Made by a program: the position numbers and the translations under genes. From Mesorhizobium australicum WSM2073 (GTDB taxonomy: Bacteria > Pseudomonadota > Alphaproteobacteria > Rhizobiales > Rhizobiaceae): a stretch of 64,000 bases of DNA. Shown in pieces: positions 35,412 to 45,020 of this stretch. Positions within the stretch are counted from its first letter, which is position 1, and the number at the start of each line of letters is the position of its first letter. Below the pieces are notes generated by a model. That model was not told the origin of the DNA. It did not search any database and saw only the letters and a program-made list of their open reading frames with translations. The stretch lies in contig NC_019973.1 in NCBI RefSeq assembly GCF_000230995.2, positions 2,246,001-2,310,000 on the forward strand. The letters run 5' to 3'.

Positions 35412-36938
35412 TCAGCCGGTTCCCTCAGCCACCTCGCGGAAGAAGCTCTCCGGATCCTCGACTTCGGTCAGCTTCCGCTTCTCGATCAGCCAGAAGCGGT
35501 TGCCGATGGCGCGGATGAAGGAGCGGTCGTGCGAGGCGAGCAGACAGCTTGCCTGGTGCTTCAGCAACTCTTCCTCCAGCGCTTCCTGGCCGTCTATGTC
35601 GAGATGGTTGGTGGGCTCGTCGAGCAGATAGAAATTGGGATTGGCGAGCCTGAGCGCCAGCATCATCAGCCGTGCCTTCTGGCCGCCCGACAGAACACCG
35701 ATCTTTTTCTCCTGCATCTCGATGACCACGCCGGCGCCGGCAAGCAGCGAGCGGGCGCGCTGTTCGCCGACATCGTAACGGCGCGAGACCATCGCCAGCG
35801 GCGTGTCGTCGCCGCTGATGCCCGACAGCGCCTGGTCGCTGTAGCCGAGCACGGTGGACGGCGTCACCTTCACATTCCGCACCGTGTCCGGCTCGAGGAT
35901 GGCGTTGCGGATCATGGTGACGAAGCGCGACTTGCCGACGCCGTTGCGGCCGAGCAGCACGATGCGGTCGCCCTGGCAGATGTGGCGCTTGCCGGTCCTG
36001 AACAGCAGCGTGCCGTCGGGCGTTTCGACCGCCACGTCGTCAAGCGTGATCAGCACCTTGGCGTGGGTGCCGCGATTGGCGAGTTTGATCGCGCCCGCCG
36101 ATTTCTCGCGATGAGCCGGATTGGCGGCCTCTTCCAATTTTTCCGCGCGCTGGTTGAGTTGCTTGGTCTTGACCGTCAGCAGGTCGCTGCCGGAATTGAT
36201 GCCGATATTGTTGAGCTTGGCCGCCTGCCGGCGCAATTGCTGCGCCACCTTCATGTCGCGCTGGAACTTTCGTTCGGTCGACGCGTCAACCTCGTCCAGC
36301 GCCTCCCTGGCGCGGGAATAGGGGAGGGAGAACACCGGCGACTGTTCCGGGCGCAGGAACAGCGTCCGGTTGGTGGTGGCGTCTAGGAAGGCGCGGTCAT
36401 GGCTGGCGATGATGACGGGCACCTCGCGCGGCAGCGCGTTGAGCCAGGTTTCCAATTGGCTGATGCGGGCAAGGTCGAGATGGTTGGTCGGCTCGTCGAG
36501 CAAAAGCATGTCGGGATCGGTGACCCAGACGCGGGCGATCAGCGCCAGCCGCTGCCAGCCGCCGCTCAGTGCCTGCATTTCTCGCCCGCGCATCGGCTCG
36601 GGCACGTCAAGCGAATCGAGAACCACATCGACGCGCCACATCTCGCTGTCGGCCTGTTCGGGCGGTAACGCCTCAGCCACAACCTCGTAAAAAGTGCGGC
36701 CAAGCAGGGCAGGGGCAACGGACTGCTCGACATGGCCGACACGCAGACCGCGCGTGCGGCTGATGTCGCCTGTCGTCGGTTCCAGTTCGCCGGTCAGGCA
36801 TTTGAGCAAGGTCGACTTGCCGCGGCCGTTGGCGGCGACGATGCCGAGCCGGTCGCCGTTGCCGATGCTGAGGTCGAGATTGGAAAAGAGCGGCGCACTC
36901 ATGGTGACGCCGAGGGATTTGAAGCTGATCAGGGCCAT
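35412..36938 (-). CDS. ABC-F family ATPase (ribosome-associated)
   Basis: The 508-residue protein has two ABC domains and no membrane segment. Walker A motifs are AANGRGKSTLL and LGRNGVGKSRF. Signatures are LSGGWQRLALIARVW and LSGGQKARLMMLALRL. Walker B motifs are LLLDEPTNHLD and YLLDEPTNHLD. The charged inter-domain linker (about residues 235-300) is where ABC-F proteins reach the ribosomal exit site. Members either support translation (EttA-like) or protect from antibiotics. Start MALISFKSLG at 36938. The leader upstream carries a short ORF and alternative hairpins, pointing to attenuation control. Confidence 0.92.
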   Translation of the reverse strand: MALISFKSLGVTMSAPLFSNLDLSIGNGDRLGIVAANGRGKSTLLKCLTGELEPTTGDISRTRGLRVGHVEQSVAPALLGRTFYEVVAEALPPEQADSEMWRVDVVLDSLDVPEPMRGREMQALSGGWQRLALIARVWVTDPDMLLLDEPTNHLDLARISQLETWLNALPREVPVIIASHDRAFLDATTNRTLFLRPEQSPVFSLPYSRAREALDEVDASTERKFQRDMKVAQQLRRQAAKLNNIGINSGSDLLTVKTKQLNQRAEKLEEAANPAHREKSAGAIKLANRGTHAKVLITLDDVAVETPDGTLLFRTGKRHICQGDRIVLLGRNGVGKSRFVTMIRNAILEPDTVRNVKVTPSTVLGYSDQALSGISGDDTPLAMVSRRYDVGEQRARSLLAGAGVVIEMQEKKIGVLSGGQKARLMMLALRLANPNFYLLDEPTNHLDIDGQEALEEELLKHQASCLLASHDRSFIRAIGNRFWLIEKRKLTEVEDPESFFREVAEGTG

Positions 36939-37026
36939 TTTGATTTCTCTGGTCTTGCCGGAATGCCGGCTCATGCACTTTGACGGTGCGCGTGCCGGCC
37001 ATCAGGCCAGGCGTTGCACACCACGA

Positions 37027-37097
37027 AGGGCAGACCAAAAATCGAAGCGGGAAAACCCGGACCGTCCCTGGTCAGCCCTGCAAGCTGGCTCGCAGGG
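37027..37097 (-). promoter_or_regulatory. mutually exclusive hairpins, candidate attenuator
   Basis: On the minus strand, stem A pairs CCCTGCGAG with CTTGCAGGG (37076-37097), inside the end of the leader ORF. Stem B pairs AGGGCTGACCA (37069-37079) with TGGTCTGCCCT (37027-37037), 11 bp with one mismatch. The stems share the AGGG bases at 37076-37079, so only one can form. A small CGGG-TTTT-CCCG hairpin and a T-run (CGATTTTTGG) lie inside the stem B loop. Confidence 0.6.
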
Positions 37098-37143
37098 CGG
37101 AAATCGGGCCACGCTGACGATGGTGACGATAGAACGTAAACAC
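37072..37143 (-). CDS. predicted leader peptide upstream of ABC-F gene
   Basis: The 23-codon frame starts with GTG at 37143, five bases after a very strong GAAAGGAGGG ribosome site, and ends at TGA 37072. It begins MFTFYRHHRQRG and ends ALRASLQG. Residues 9-11 are Arg-Gln-Arg, an Arg/Lys-X-Arg/Lys motif at which macrolide-bound ribosomes are known to stall. The last eight codons lie in a hairpin stem. It begins 39 bp after the EamA gene end and lies 133 bp before the ABC-F start. Translation is inferred, not shown. Confidence 0.6.
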   Translation of the reverse strand: MFTFYRHHRQRGPISALRASLQG

Positions 37144-37182
37144 GTGAGCCCTCCTTTCGAGACGTTCAAGTGTGACGACTGG

Positions 37183-38088
37183 CTACATCAAAGGCGAGGC
37201 TGATGGCAAGGCCGCCGCTTTCAAGCGGCGCGGGAAGGGGTCCAGCACCAGTATGCAGCCGCCGATGATTGCCACCGCGCCGAAGCCCTGGATCAGGGTC
37301 AGCGACTCGCCGAGCACAATCGTTCCAGCCAGCACCGCGATCGTGGTCACGGCGAATTCGACGCTGATGGTCCTGGTGGCTCCGATGCTGGCCACCAGCC
37401 GGAAATACACGACATAGGTCAATGCGCTCATCACGCAGGCCAGTATGGCCAGGTAGAGGAAGTCGACAGGGCGCGGCATGGCCGGCACCGGCACGGCGAG
37501 CAGCAGCGGCAGCGTCATCAGGCCGCCGAACAGGAAGGCGGCGCTGGTGAGTTCCAGCGAGCCGGCCGAGCGCAAATGGCGATTGGCGTAGTTGCTGCCG
37601 AATGCCGCCGAGAAGGAACTGAACAGCGAGGCGGCACAGCCGATCGCAAAGGATGCGGTGACCGGAACGGCGGGGAAACCGACCAGGACGATGATGCCGG
37701 CAGCGCCGAGCAGCAGTCCGGCCAGGCCGCGAACAGCGATGCGCTCAAGCCCCCAGAGCTGGCCGATGATCATCGAGAACAGCGGGATGGCGGCAACCAG
37801 GATGGCCGCCATCGCCGTGCCGATGCGCGGCGTGGCATAGGACAGGCCGATCAGCTGCGCCGCCACCGTCGTCGCGCCGACCATGGCGAAATGCCGCCAG
37901 CCGGCGCTGAAATCCAGCCGTCGCCGCGTCGCGGCGGCAAGCAGAAAGAGCGTGATGCCGGCGATCAGCGCGCGCAAGGTGACCGCGCCGACCCAGCCAA
38001 AGGCATGTACCACCTTGAGCAGCACCAGGAACGACAGTCCCCAGGTGACAGCCAGGAAGACGTAGGCGGCGATGTCTCTGGGTTTCAT
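37183..38088 (-). CDS. EamA/DMT-family transporter
   Basis: The 301-residue membrane protein has ten predicted helices in two EamA repeats (YVFLAVTWGLSFLVLLKVV... and LTYVVYFRLVASIGATRTISVEFAVTTIAVLAGTIVLGESLTL). Such proteins export amino acids or other metabolites. Substrate unknown. It ends just before the leader ORF of the ABC-F gene on the same strand, so read-through co-transcription is possible. Confidence 0.9.
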   Translation of the reverse strand: MKPRDIAAYVFLAVTWGLSFLVLLKVVHAFGWVGAVTLRALIAGITLFLLAAATRRRLDFSAGWRHFAMVGATTVAAQLIGLSYATPRIGTAMAAILVAAIPLFSMIIGQLWGLERIAVRGLAGLLLGAAGIIVLVGFPAVPVTASFAIGCAASLFSSFSAAFGSNYANRHLRSAGSLELTSAAFLFGGLMTLPLLLAVPVPAMPRPVDFLYLAILACVMSALTYVVYFRLVASIGATRTISVEFAVTTIAVLAGTIVLGESLTLIQGFGAVAIIGGCILVLDPFPRRLKAAALPSASPLM

Positions 38089-38219
38089 GGGGGAGTTGGC
38101 TGATGGTTTTCGGAGCGGAAGAGCAGAATTGAAAGGCCCGTATAGGTTCGTCCCACGACTGGCAAGGCGGCAAGAAAAGCTGATCTATATTGGAGGGACA
38201 GCGGGGGCGCGAAGAATTG

Positions 38220-41200
38220 CTACCGTCCGGGCCTGCCTGTCTTGCCCGGCCGGCGCTTTTCGCGGCGGGCGTCGCCTTGGTCCTTGTAGGAGCCGATGCC
38301 GGAGCGTTGACGGACGATAGGCTTGTCGGCATCGCCGCGATCCTTCGCGCCCCTCTCTGTCCTGCCGGACATCTCCTCCACGGGGGAGATTGGCTGTGGC
38401 TTCGCCGGCACTTTTCCTTCTACCGGTTTTTCGGTGCGGCGCACCGTCATCTCGTCGAGCGAGTTCTTCTTGAACAGCGGCTTGGTCGCATCGCCGGGGA
38501 TGCCGAAGTCGGAGCCATGCGCTTCTTCCGCCGACTGCTTCTTGAACAGCGACCGCGACACCGCGCCTGACGGCGTCGGCATGTCGGTGCCAGGCCCCAT
38601 GTCGTCCAGTGACGGCTTGGCGAACAGTGGCTTCTTCACCGGCACGGCGCCGTCGGCGCCCATCTCGTCGAGATCGGGCTTGCGGAAGAGGTTCGGCCTG
38701 GCGGCCTTGGCTGCCTCTTCGGCGGCGCGTGCCTGATCGAGCTTGCGGAACCGTTCCTGTTCCTCCAATGTCCGATGCTTGGCCACGCCCTTGTTGTGCT
38801 TGCCCTTTTCGCGGCCAGAGGCCGGACTTTGGCCTTCCACCTCGCGCGCCAGCGGATCGTCGGAGATCGACAATTCCATCTCGTGCAGCCGCTTGATCTC
38901 GTCGCGGATGCGGGCCGCCTTTTCGAAGTCGAGATTGGCGGCGGCGTCGCGCATCTGCTTGTCCAGCGCGTCGAGATGGGCCTTGAAATTGTTGCCCATC
39001 ATGGCGCCGGCGCTGTCGGTGAACTGCGAGATGTCGGCGCGAACATGGTCCTTCTCGTAGACCGAGTCCAGAATATCGGAGATGCGCGACTTGACCGATT
39101 CCGGCGTGATGCCGTTGGCGGTGTTCCACTCCATCTGCTTCTCGCGGCGCCGGTTGGTCTCGGCCATCGCCCGCTCCATCGAACCGGTGACTTGGTCCGC
39201 GTAGAGGATGACCTTGCCGTCGACATTGCGGGCGGCACGGCCGATGGTCTGGATCAGCGAGGTTTCCGAACGCAGGAAACCTTCCTTGTCAGCGTCGAGA
39301 ATGGCGACGAAGCCGCATTCGGGAATATCGAGGCCTTCGCGCAAAAGGTTGATGCCGACCAGCACGTCGAAGGCGCCGAGGCGCAGGTCGCGCAGGATCT
39401 CGATGCGCTCCAGCGTGTCGATGTCGGAGTGCATGTAACGCACGCGCACGCCCTGCTCGTGCAGGTATTCGGTCAGGTCCTCCGCCATGCGCTTAGTCAG
39501 CACGGTGACCAGCGTGCGGTAGCCGGCCTTGGTCGTCTCGCGGATCTCGCCGACGACGTCGTCGACCTGGGTCTTGGCCGGACGCACCTCGACCGGCGGA
39601 TCGATGAGGCCGGTCGGTCGGATGACCTGCTCGGCGAACACGCCGCCGGACTGCTCCATCTCCCAGCCGCCGGGCGTTGCCGAGACAGCGACCGAAAGCG
39701 GGCGCATAGCGTCCCATTCCTCGAAGCGCAGCGGCCGGTTGTCCATGCAGGAAGGCAGGCGGAAGCCGTATTCGGCAAGCGTCGCCTTGCGCCTGAAGTC
39801 GCCGCGATACATGCCGCCGATCTGCGGCACGGTGACGTGGCTCTCGTCGATGAAGACCAGCGCATTGTCTGGAATGTACTCGAACAGCGTCGGCGGCGGA
39901 TCGCCCGGCTGGCGGCCGGTGAGGTAGCGCGAATAGTTCTCGATGCCGGCGCAGGAGCCGGTGGCTTCCAGCATTTCGAGGTCGAAGCGGCAGCGCTGCT
40001 CCAGCCGCTGCGCCTCGAGCAGGCGGCCGGCGCGCTCGAGTTCCACCAGCCGGTGCTTGAGCTCTTCCTTGATCGACTTGATCGCCTGGTTGAGCGTCGG
40101 GCGCGGCGTCACGTAGTGCGAGTTGGCGTAGATCTTGACGCTCTTCAACTCGCCGGTCTTCTGGCCGGTCAGCGGGTCGAACTCGGTGATCGCCTCGATC
40201 TCGTCGCCGAACATCGAGATGCGCCAGGCGCGGTCCTCAAGGTGGGCCGGGAAGATCTCGATCGTGTCGCCGCGCACGCGGAACGAGCCGCGCACGAAAT
40301 TGATGTCCTGGCGCTTGTACTGCTGGGCAACGAGGTCGGCGAGCAGAGCGCGCTGGTCGAGCCGGTCGCCGATCTGCATCTGGAAGGTCATCGCCGTGTA
40401 GGTCTCGACCGAACCGATACCGTAGATGCAGGATACGGAGGCGACGATGATGACGTCGTCGCGCTCGAGCAGCGAACGCGTCGCCGAATGGCGCATGCGG
40501 TCGATCTGCTCGTTGATCGAGGATTCCTTCTCGATGAAGGTGTCGGTGCGCGGAACATAGGCTTCCGGCTGGTAATAATCGTAATAGGAGACGAAATACT
40601 CCACCGCGTTGTCGGGGAAGAATTTCTTGAACTCGGAATAGAGCTGCGCGGCCAGCGTCTTGTTGGGCGCCAGGATCAGAGCGGGGCGCTGCGTCTCCTC
40701 GATCACCTTGGCCATGGTGAAGGTTTTTCCGGAGCCGGTGACGCCGAGCAGCACCTGGGTGCGGTCGTTGTTGTCGACGCCCTCGACCAGATCCTTGATG
40801 GCGGTCGGCTGGTCGCCGGCGGGCTCGAAATCCGACACCATCTTGATGGCGATGCCGCCTTCGGATTTTTCCGGCCGGGCAGGGCGGTGCGGCGTCCACA
40901 GCACGCCGTCCTTGTGCAGCGGATTGCCGGATTCGATTAGCGCCGAGAGCGCGGCCACCGTGGCGGTGACGCCACTGGACGACATCGTCTCGGCTTCTTC
41001 CAGCGAGATGTCGAGCCCGGCGACCGGATTGAGGCCGGCCGCCGTGCGTTCGCGGGCCGACGCGGCGCCGCCCATCGAGGTGCCGCGCGCGGTGCGGCCC
41101 GGCGCGGCGGAGCGCTCGGGTATTTTCTTCGGCGGCTTGGCGCCGCCGCCTTTGCCCGCGGCGCTTCCTTCCCGTTCAGCCTCCTGCTCGATCTGCTCGG

Positions 41201-41384
41201 CCCAATCGGCGATCGAGCCGGTCAGCGGCGTGCCCGACAATTCGGCCTGCGGCATCTCGGCGAAGCCGCCTTTGTGCAGCGGTTCCGAGGCGTCGAGGAA
41301 ATCGGTCAGCGGGCTGCGCCGCTTCGGCGCGGCGCGGTCCTCATTCGCCGTCGGCGGCGTTCTTTTATCGGGGGATTTGGCCAT
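38220..41384 (-). CDS. uvrB: excinuclease ABC subunit UvrB with N- and C-terminal extensions
   Basis: The 1054-residue protein is the damage-verification helicase of nucleotide excision repair. The canonical core begins near residue 179 ([15 protein letters not shown]). Walker A is GVTGSGKT at 214-221; the beta-hairpin region [12 protein letters not shown] and DEMIxx-type helicase motifs follow, then the UVR motif [14 protein letters not shown]. About 178 extra residues precede the core and roughly 200 follow it. The C-terminal extension has degenerate repeats of LF-K-x-LDEM type (about 895-980). I start at ATG 41384; an upstream TTG at 41411 is weaker. Confidence 0.95.
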   Translation of the reverse strand: MAKSPDKRTPPTANEDRAAPKRRSPLTDFLDASEPLHKGGFAEMPQAELSGTPLTGSIADWAEQIEQEAEREGSAAGKGGGAKPPKKIPERSAAPGRTARGTSMGGAASARERTAAGLNPVAGLDISLEEAETMSSSGVTATVAALSALIESGNPLHKDGVLWTPHRPARPEKSEGGIAIKMVSDFEPAGDQPTAIKDLVEGVDNNDRTQVLLGVTGSGKTFTMAKVIEETQRPALILAPNKTLAAQLYSEFKKFFPDNAVEYFVSYYDYYQPEAYVPRTDTFIEKESSINEQIDRMRHSATRSLLERDDVIIVASVSCIYGIGSVETYTAMTFQMQIGDRLDQRALLADLVAQQYKRQDINFVRGSFRVRGDTIEIFPAHLEDRAWRISMFGDEIEAITEFDPLTGQKTGELKSVKIYANSHYVTPRPTLNQAIKSIKEELKHRLVELERAGRLLEAQRLEQRCRFDLEMLEATGSCAGIENYSRYLTGRQPGDPPPTLFEYIPDNALVFIDESHVTVPQIGGMYRGDFRRKATLAEYGFRLPSCMDNRPLRFEEWDAMRPLSVAVSATPGGWEMEQSGGVFAEQVIRPTGLIDPPVEVRPAKTQVDDVVGEIRETTKAGYRTLVTVLTKRMAEDLTEYLHEQGVRVRYMHSDIDTLERIEILRDLRLGAFDVLVGINLLREGLDIPECGFVAILDADKEGFLRSETSLIQTIGRAARNVDGKVILYADQVTGSMERAMAETNRRREKQMEWNTANGITPESVKSRISDILDSVYEKDHVRADISQFTDSAGAMMGNNFKAHLDALDKQMRDAAANLDFEKAARIRDEIKRLHEMELSISDDPLAREVEGQSPASGREKGKHNKGVAKHRTLEEQERFRKLDQARAAEEAAKAARPNLFRKPDLDEMGADGAVPVKKPLFAKPSLDDMGPGTDMPTPSGAVSRSLFKKQSAEEAHGSDFGIPGDATKPLFKKNSLDEMTVRRTEKPVEGKVPAKPQPISPVEEMSGRTERGAKDRGDADKPIVRQRSGIGSYKDQGDARREKRRPGKTGRPGR

Positions 41385-41501
41385 GTCCCGAATATGGGAT
41401 TTCTCGGCCAAAATGGAAAGAGCGCGATGAGGACGGGCCGGCGGTCGCGTCAGGCTCCTGACAGAAGGCTGTCAGGAGGTGGCGGACGGTTTCGCCTTAT
41501 C

Positions 41502-43100
41502 TCAAGCGCCGCTTCCGTTCGACGCGACCCGGGTCGCCGATCCGTTCAGGCGATCCACCACGACGAGGCGGGTGACCTTGCCCTTCTTGAAGGCGGCGAG
41601 GAAGCGGGAATAGTCCCTGAAGACGACGCAGCCATTGGATTCGGCGCGACCGCCCCGCAGCATGTAGGTATGCGCGAGCAGGCCGTTGCGGTTGTATTTG
41701 TTGCCGCCGCTCGTCGGGGTCAGGCGGATCGCCTCGACGCCGTGGAAGCGGGATTCGCGCAGCGACAGATTGTAGGTGTTGGGCGGCGTCGGGCCACGGT
41801 CCTTGACGTGGACATAGCGCGGCTGGTCGACCATTGCGCCGAGGCCGGAATGCGCCTCGAGCCGCTGGCCGTCGGGCATGTAGACGGTCTTGGCACTGAT
41901 GTCGTAGACGGCGACGCCATGGCCGGCGCCGCTTCCGGCGCTCGGGCCGTTGAACAGGTTCCTGAACGCCTGGCCGAGGCCGCCCGAAGGCGTGTCCGGC
42001 TTGGCATAGGCCAGCACGTCGCCACCATCACGGGTCCGGCCTTGCCGGGCCGGCTGCCTGGCTTGCTGGACGGGCTTCGGCTGGGGCGCCGGCTTCTGCT
42101 CCAAGGTCCTGGGCTGTGCGGCCGGCTTGTCCTCTTCCACGATCCGGGGTTGCCGCGGCGCGTCATATTGCGGGCGGCGGGTCGGCAGCGGCACGTCGTC
42201 GGTGAGCGCATCCGGCAGCGAAGCGGCGTCGCCCGGCTGTTCCTGCTGGGTCTCGACAGGCGCCACCGCGACATCGGCGGAGGATTCGGTCATCGGCAGC
42301 GGCGAGGCGAAAGCTTCGTCCTCGACCGGCATCGACTCGACCAGGGCAAGCGCCAGCTGCGCGTTGTCGGGCGTTTCCGACTGGGCAAAGCCCATCGGCG
42401 CCGGCGCGGTCTGCACGACGGAACCCGTTTCGGCGCGGGCGAAGCGTTCCGCCGCCGGAGCCGGCATGTCGTTGGACAGGCTGGCCATGACCTGGACGGA
42501 CGGCACGAGGGACGCCTCGGTGATCCGTGGAGTGGCGCTGGAAATCACTGGATGGGTGCTGGCCGCGGTCGCAGGCTTTCCCGCGCCGGCGAAGGCAGCG
42601 GCGAGCTTTGTCGGCGACAGCGACGCTTCCATCAGTTCGAAGCGCTGCTGCGATTTCGACTTCGCCGGCGTTGGCTTGGCCTGCGCCACCAGGCGCCCGG
42701 ATTTCTCCGCCTTGGAGGTTATCGCGGCCAGCTTGAAGCAACTGGCACCGCACTGTACGGCATGGTCGTGCAGCGCCTGCGCGCCGCCATGCGCATTGGC
42801 TGTCATGAAGGGCGCCGAAGAGCTGAGGAAATGCTGCTTCAGCGGATCGGCGAGAGCGAGCGTGCCCGGCATGGACAGCGTCTGCGGCAGGCCGACCGAC
42901 GTGACCGAAAGCGAGGCACCGACAGAGCTAAGGCCGGCCATGGTGCCGATCAGCCATAGGCCGACGGCGGCGCTGACGCCCGGCACCGCAATCCAGCGGA
43001 CAACCCGTTCAGGGGTGAAGGATGAGGCACGTGGCGCTTCGAAGGCGGTCTCGCCGCTGCAACGCCTGTCCCCGACAATTTTACGACTCAACAACGCCAT
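41502..43100 (-). CDS. membrane-anchored DUF2778 (L,D-transpeptidase-like) protein
   Basis: The 532-residue protein has a basic cytoplasmic start, one membrane segment (about residues 36-58) and a long Pro/Ala/Gln-rich periplasmic linker. A C-terminal DUF2778 domain (about 395-510) has AHTYMLRGGRAESNGCVVF. His477 and Cys491 are the likely catalytic pair. DUF2778 includes Tlde1 effectors and relatives that act on peptidoglycan. No secretion genes are adjacent, so a housekeeping cell-wall role is likelier than an effector. Start MALLSRK at 43100. Confidence 0.85.
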   Translation of the reverse strand: MALLSRKIVGDRRCSGETAFEAPRASSFTPERVVRWIAVPGVSAAVGLWLIGTMAGLSSVGASLSVTSVGLPQTLSMPGTLALADPLKQHFLSSSAPFMTANAHGGAQALHDHAVQCGASCFKLAAITSKAEKSGRLVAQAKPTPAKSKSQQRFELMEASLSPTKLAAAFAGAGKPATAASTHPVISSATPRITEASLVPSVQVMASLSNDMPAPAAERFARAETGSVVQTAPAPMGFAQSETPDNAQLALALVESMPVEDEAFASPLPMTESSADVAVAPVETQQEQPGDAASLPDALTDDVPLPTRRPQYDAPRQPRIVEEDKPAAQPRTLEQKPAPQPKPVQQARQPARQGRTRDGGDVLAYAKPDTPSGGLGQAFRNLFNGPSAGSGAGHGVAVYDISAKTVYMPDGQRLEAHSGLGAMVDQPRYVHVKDRGPTPPNTYNLSLRESRFHGVEAIRLTPTSGGNKYNRNGLLAHTYMLRGGRAESNGCVVFRDYSRFLAAFKKGKVTRLVVVDRLNGSATRVASNGSGA

Positions 43101-43620
43101 GCAACCAATCTTGCTCCAATCGGCTCCCACGTCCGCGGCTGTGATAGCCGCGACGACCATTCTGTGAGTGATCCCAGGTGGTCCCCGACGCGTTTGCCGC
43201 GCCTGTCGTTAGTTGCCGATTGCTTCAAAATATGGACAAAGTTGGTTAACCAATCCCTCTCAAAACCAATCGAGAGACGTGGACTTTGTGCCGAAAAAGG
43301 CTCGTCCACGACCATGCACGCGGTATTGCAGCCCTTCCAAGGCTTTTTTGCTGCCTGTTTTTGCCGGGCGAGTCAAGCGAAACAGCCTTCGCTAATCCTC
43401 GCAAAAGGCGATTCGGCGCTTCCGGGACAGTGAGGCACGCCAAATGCCTGTCGGCCGGGCGCCCCAACGCCGGTTCTTATTGTCGACGGCTCCATGACGG
43501 CAGGGCACCATTGATGTCGGTGCAGGCGGCCGCCATGAGCACCGTCGCCAGGGAGCTATTTCTAGGCGCTGTCCGTGATTCTCTACTTTGGATTAGTCGA
43601 AGTTCGGCTGTCCGCGCCGC
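43101..43620. other. 520-bp gap, nothing identified
   Basis: This lies upstream of the DUF2778 gene and downstream of the EF-hand protein gene. Short open frames on both strands lack ribosome sites and family likeness. It presumably contains the DUF2778 promoter. Confidence 0.5.
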
Positions 43621-44877
43621 TCAGTTGAACCACAGTGCGAACGTCAAAAACCCGCCACCTGCAAACTCGCGCTGAATCTGGTCGAAATCCTCGGTGGTCA
43701 GGATCTTGCCGCTCTCCAGATAAGGCGCGATGCCGGGACCGGTGATCGAGAGTACGAGGTCGAAGGGTTTAGGCTCGTCGAAGAAGCGCTTCATGTTGAT
43801 GCCTTTGCCGGTGATGCGGAAGTGCGGCAGCAGCGCGCGGCCTTCGAGCAGGTCCTCGGCCATCGTCAGGGTCGCGAGCCAGGCCTGCACCTGCTCCTCG
43901 CCGACTTCGAGGCCGGTGAGCGGGTTCTCGCCCTTTTGCTGCGGGCCGGGCAGCCATTCGCGGTCATTGTCGGTCTCGGCGCGGATCGCCTTCCAGTCCT
44001 CGCGCGACAGCCGGATCATTTCGAGCAGCTCCTGGCGCGCCGCCTTGCGGCGTTCCGGTTCGACAACCGGCCAGTTGACGAGATGCACCATCGAGATGAA
44101 GTCGGCGATGCGCCATTCCGAGGAGAAGATGCTCGAGCCCATCTCGCTTGGCGGCGGCACGAGGATGTCCTGCAACGGCAGCTTGGCGCGCGGAAACAGC
44201 ATGTGGAACGAGCCGTCGAACGTGCCCTTGAAATCATGCGCCAGCCAGAAATCGGCCTGCGCCATCAGGAATTCGGCATAGCCTTGCAGCCAATAGCCGT
44301 CGGCGCGGTCGAAGCGGAAGGTGAGCGCAGGGGCTGTATCGCCCTGGGAGATGCCGCCGCGCGACAGCGCCGCCATGATCGCCGCCATGCTTTCATCCGG
44401 TGCGATGGTGCCGTCCTCGTTGAGGTCGATGCCGACATGGGTGAGGTCGATGACCATGCCGATATCGGCATCGGCCGGCACCGAACCAAGCGTGGTGGCG
44501 GACTTTGCCAGCCGGTCACGGAAGGCCACCAGTATGGCGCGGAACTCTTCGTAGGTCAGCGGCTCGGGATTGGGGTTCGCCGGTACCGGCAGCCGCATCA
44601 GCGGCAGCATGAAGGATTGCGGGCTCTCGAACCCATGGCGATGCAGGCCGCTGGCCAGCAGTTCCAGCGCGGTGAAGAACTCGCCGGCGCCGGCGGCATA
44701 GGCTGACGCTGGATCTTTCGGCGCGGCCGCTTCCAGTGTCGACAGCGCGCCGTCGCGCGCGGCCACGGTCCTTGCCTCGAACAAAGCTGTTGCCGCTTCG
44801 GGCATGGCCGCCGATGCGGACGACAGCGGCACGAGCACAATGAAAGCCGATGCCAGCAGGCTTGCTATTCGTGTCAT
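43621..44877 (-). CDS. exported protein with one EF-hand loop, unknown function
   Basis: The 418-residue protein has a signal peptide (MTRIASLLASAFIVLVPLSSASA). A perfect EF-hand loop DLNEDGTIAPDE lies at residues 151-162, with ligands Asp151, Asn153, Asp155, Thr157 and Glu162. The rest is helical with many aromatic residues (FRFDRADGYWLQGYAEFLMAQADFWLAHDF). No enzyme family is recognised. It probably binds calcium in the periplasm. The start at 44877 gives the signal peptide; 47 more open codons upstream are ignored. Confidence 0.8.
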   Translation of the reverse strand: MTRIASLLASAFIVLVPLSSASAAMPEAATALFEARTVAARDGALSTLEAAAPKDPASAYAAGAGEFFTALELLASGLHRHGFESPQSFMLPLMRLPVPANPNPEPLTYEEFRAILVAFRDRLAKSATTLGSVPADADIGMVIDLTHVGIDLNEDGTIAPDESMAAIMAALSRGGISQGDTAPALTFRFDRADGYWLQGYAEFLMAQADFWLAHDFKGTFDGSFHMLFPRAKLPLQDILVPPPSEMGSSIFSSEWRIADFISMVHLVNWPVVEPERRKAARQELLEMIRLSREDWKAIRAETDNDREWLPGPQQKGENPLTGLEVGEEQVQAWLATLTMAEDLLEGRALLPHFRITGKGINMKRFFDEPKPFDLVLSITGPGIAPYLESGKILTTEDFDQIQREFAGGGFLTFALWFN

Positions 44878-45020
44878 CTTTTCCCTCCCATTTGTCGCGG
44901 CGACCATACACAGATTTACGACGCCGCGCCTGTCGATGCCGGCACGCTGTCCACATCGTTGCATGAATGTCGCCGGGCACGCTTCAACCGGTCCGGCGGA
45001 CGGTCTACAGAAGGCCAACG

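Noticed and set aside
38775..40940. 721-codon open frame on the plus strand
   Set aside because: It lies antisense to uvrB and mirrors its codon pattern, a common artefact of high-GC genes; composition is that of a reverse-strand shadow and there is no ribosome site.
41502..43100. DUF2778 protein as a type VI secretion effector
   Set aside because: Tlde1 effectors share the fold, but this protein has its own membrane anchor and long periplasmic linker, and no T6SS or immunity gene is adjacent.
43164..43433. 89-codon frame in the gap upstream of the DUF2778 gene
   Set aside because: No ribosome site and no family likeness.
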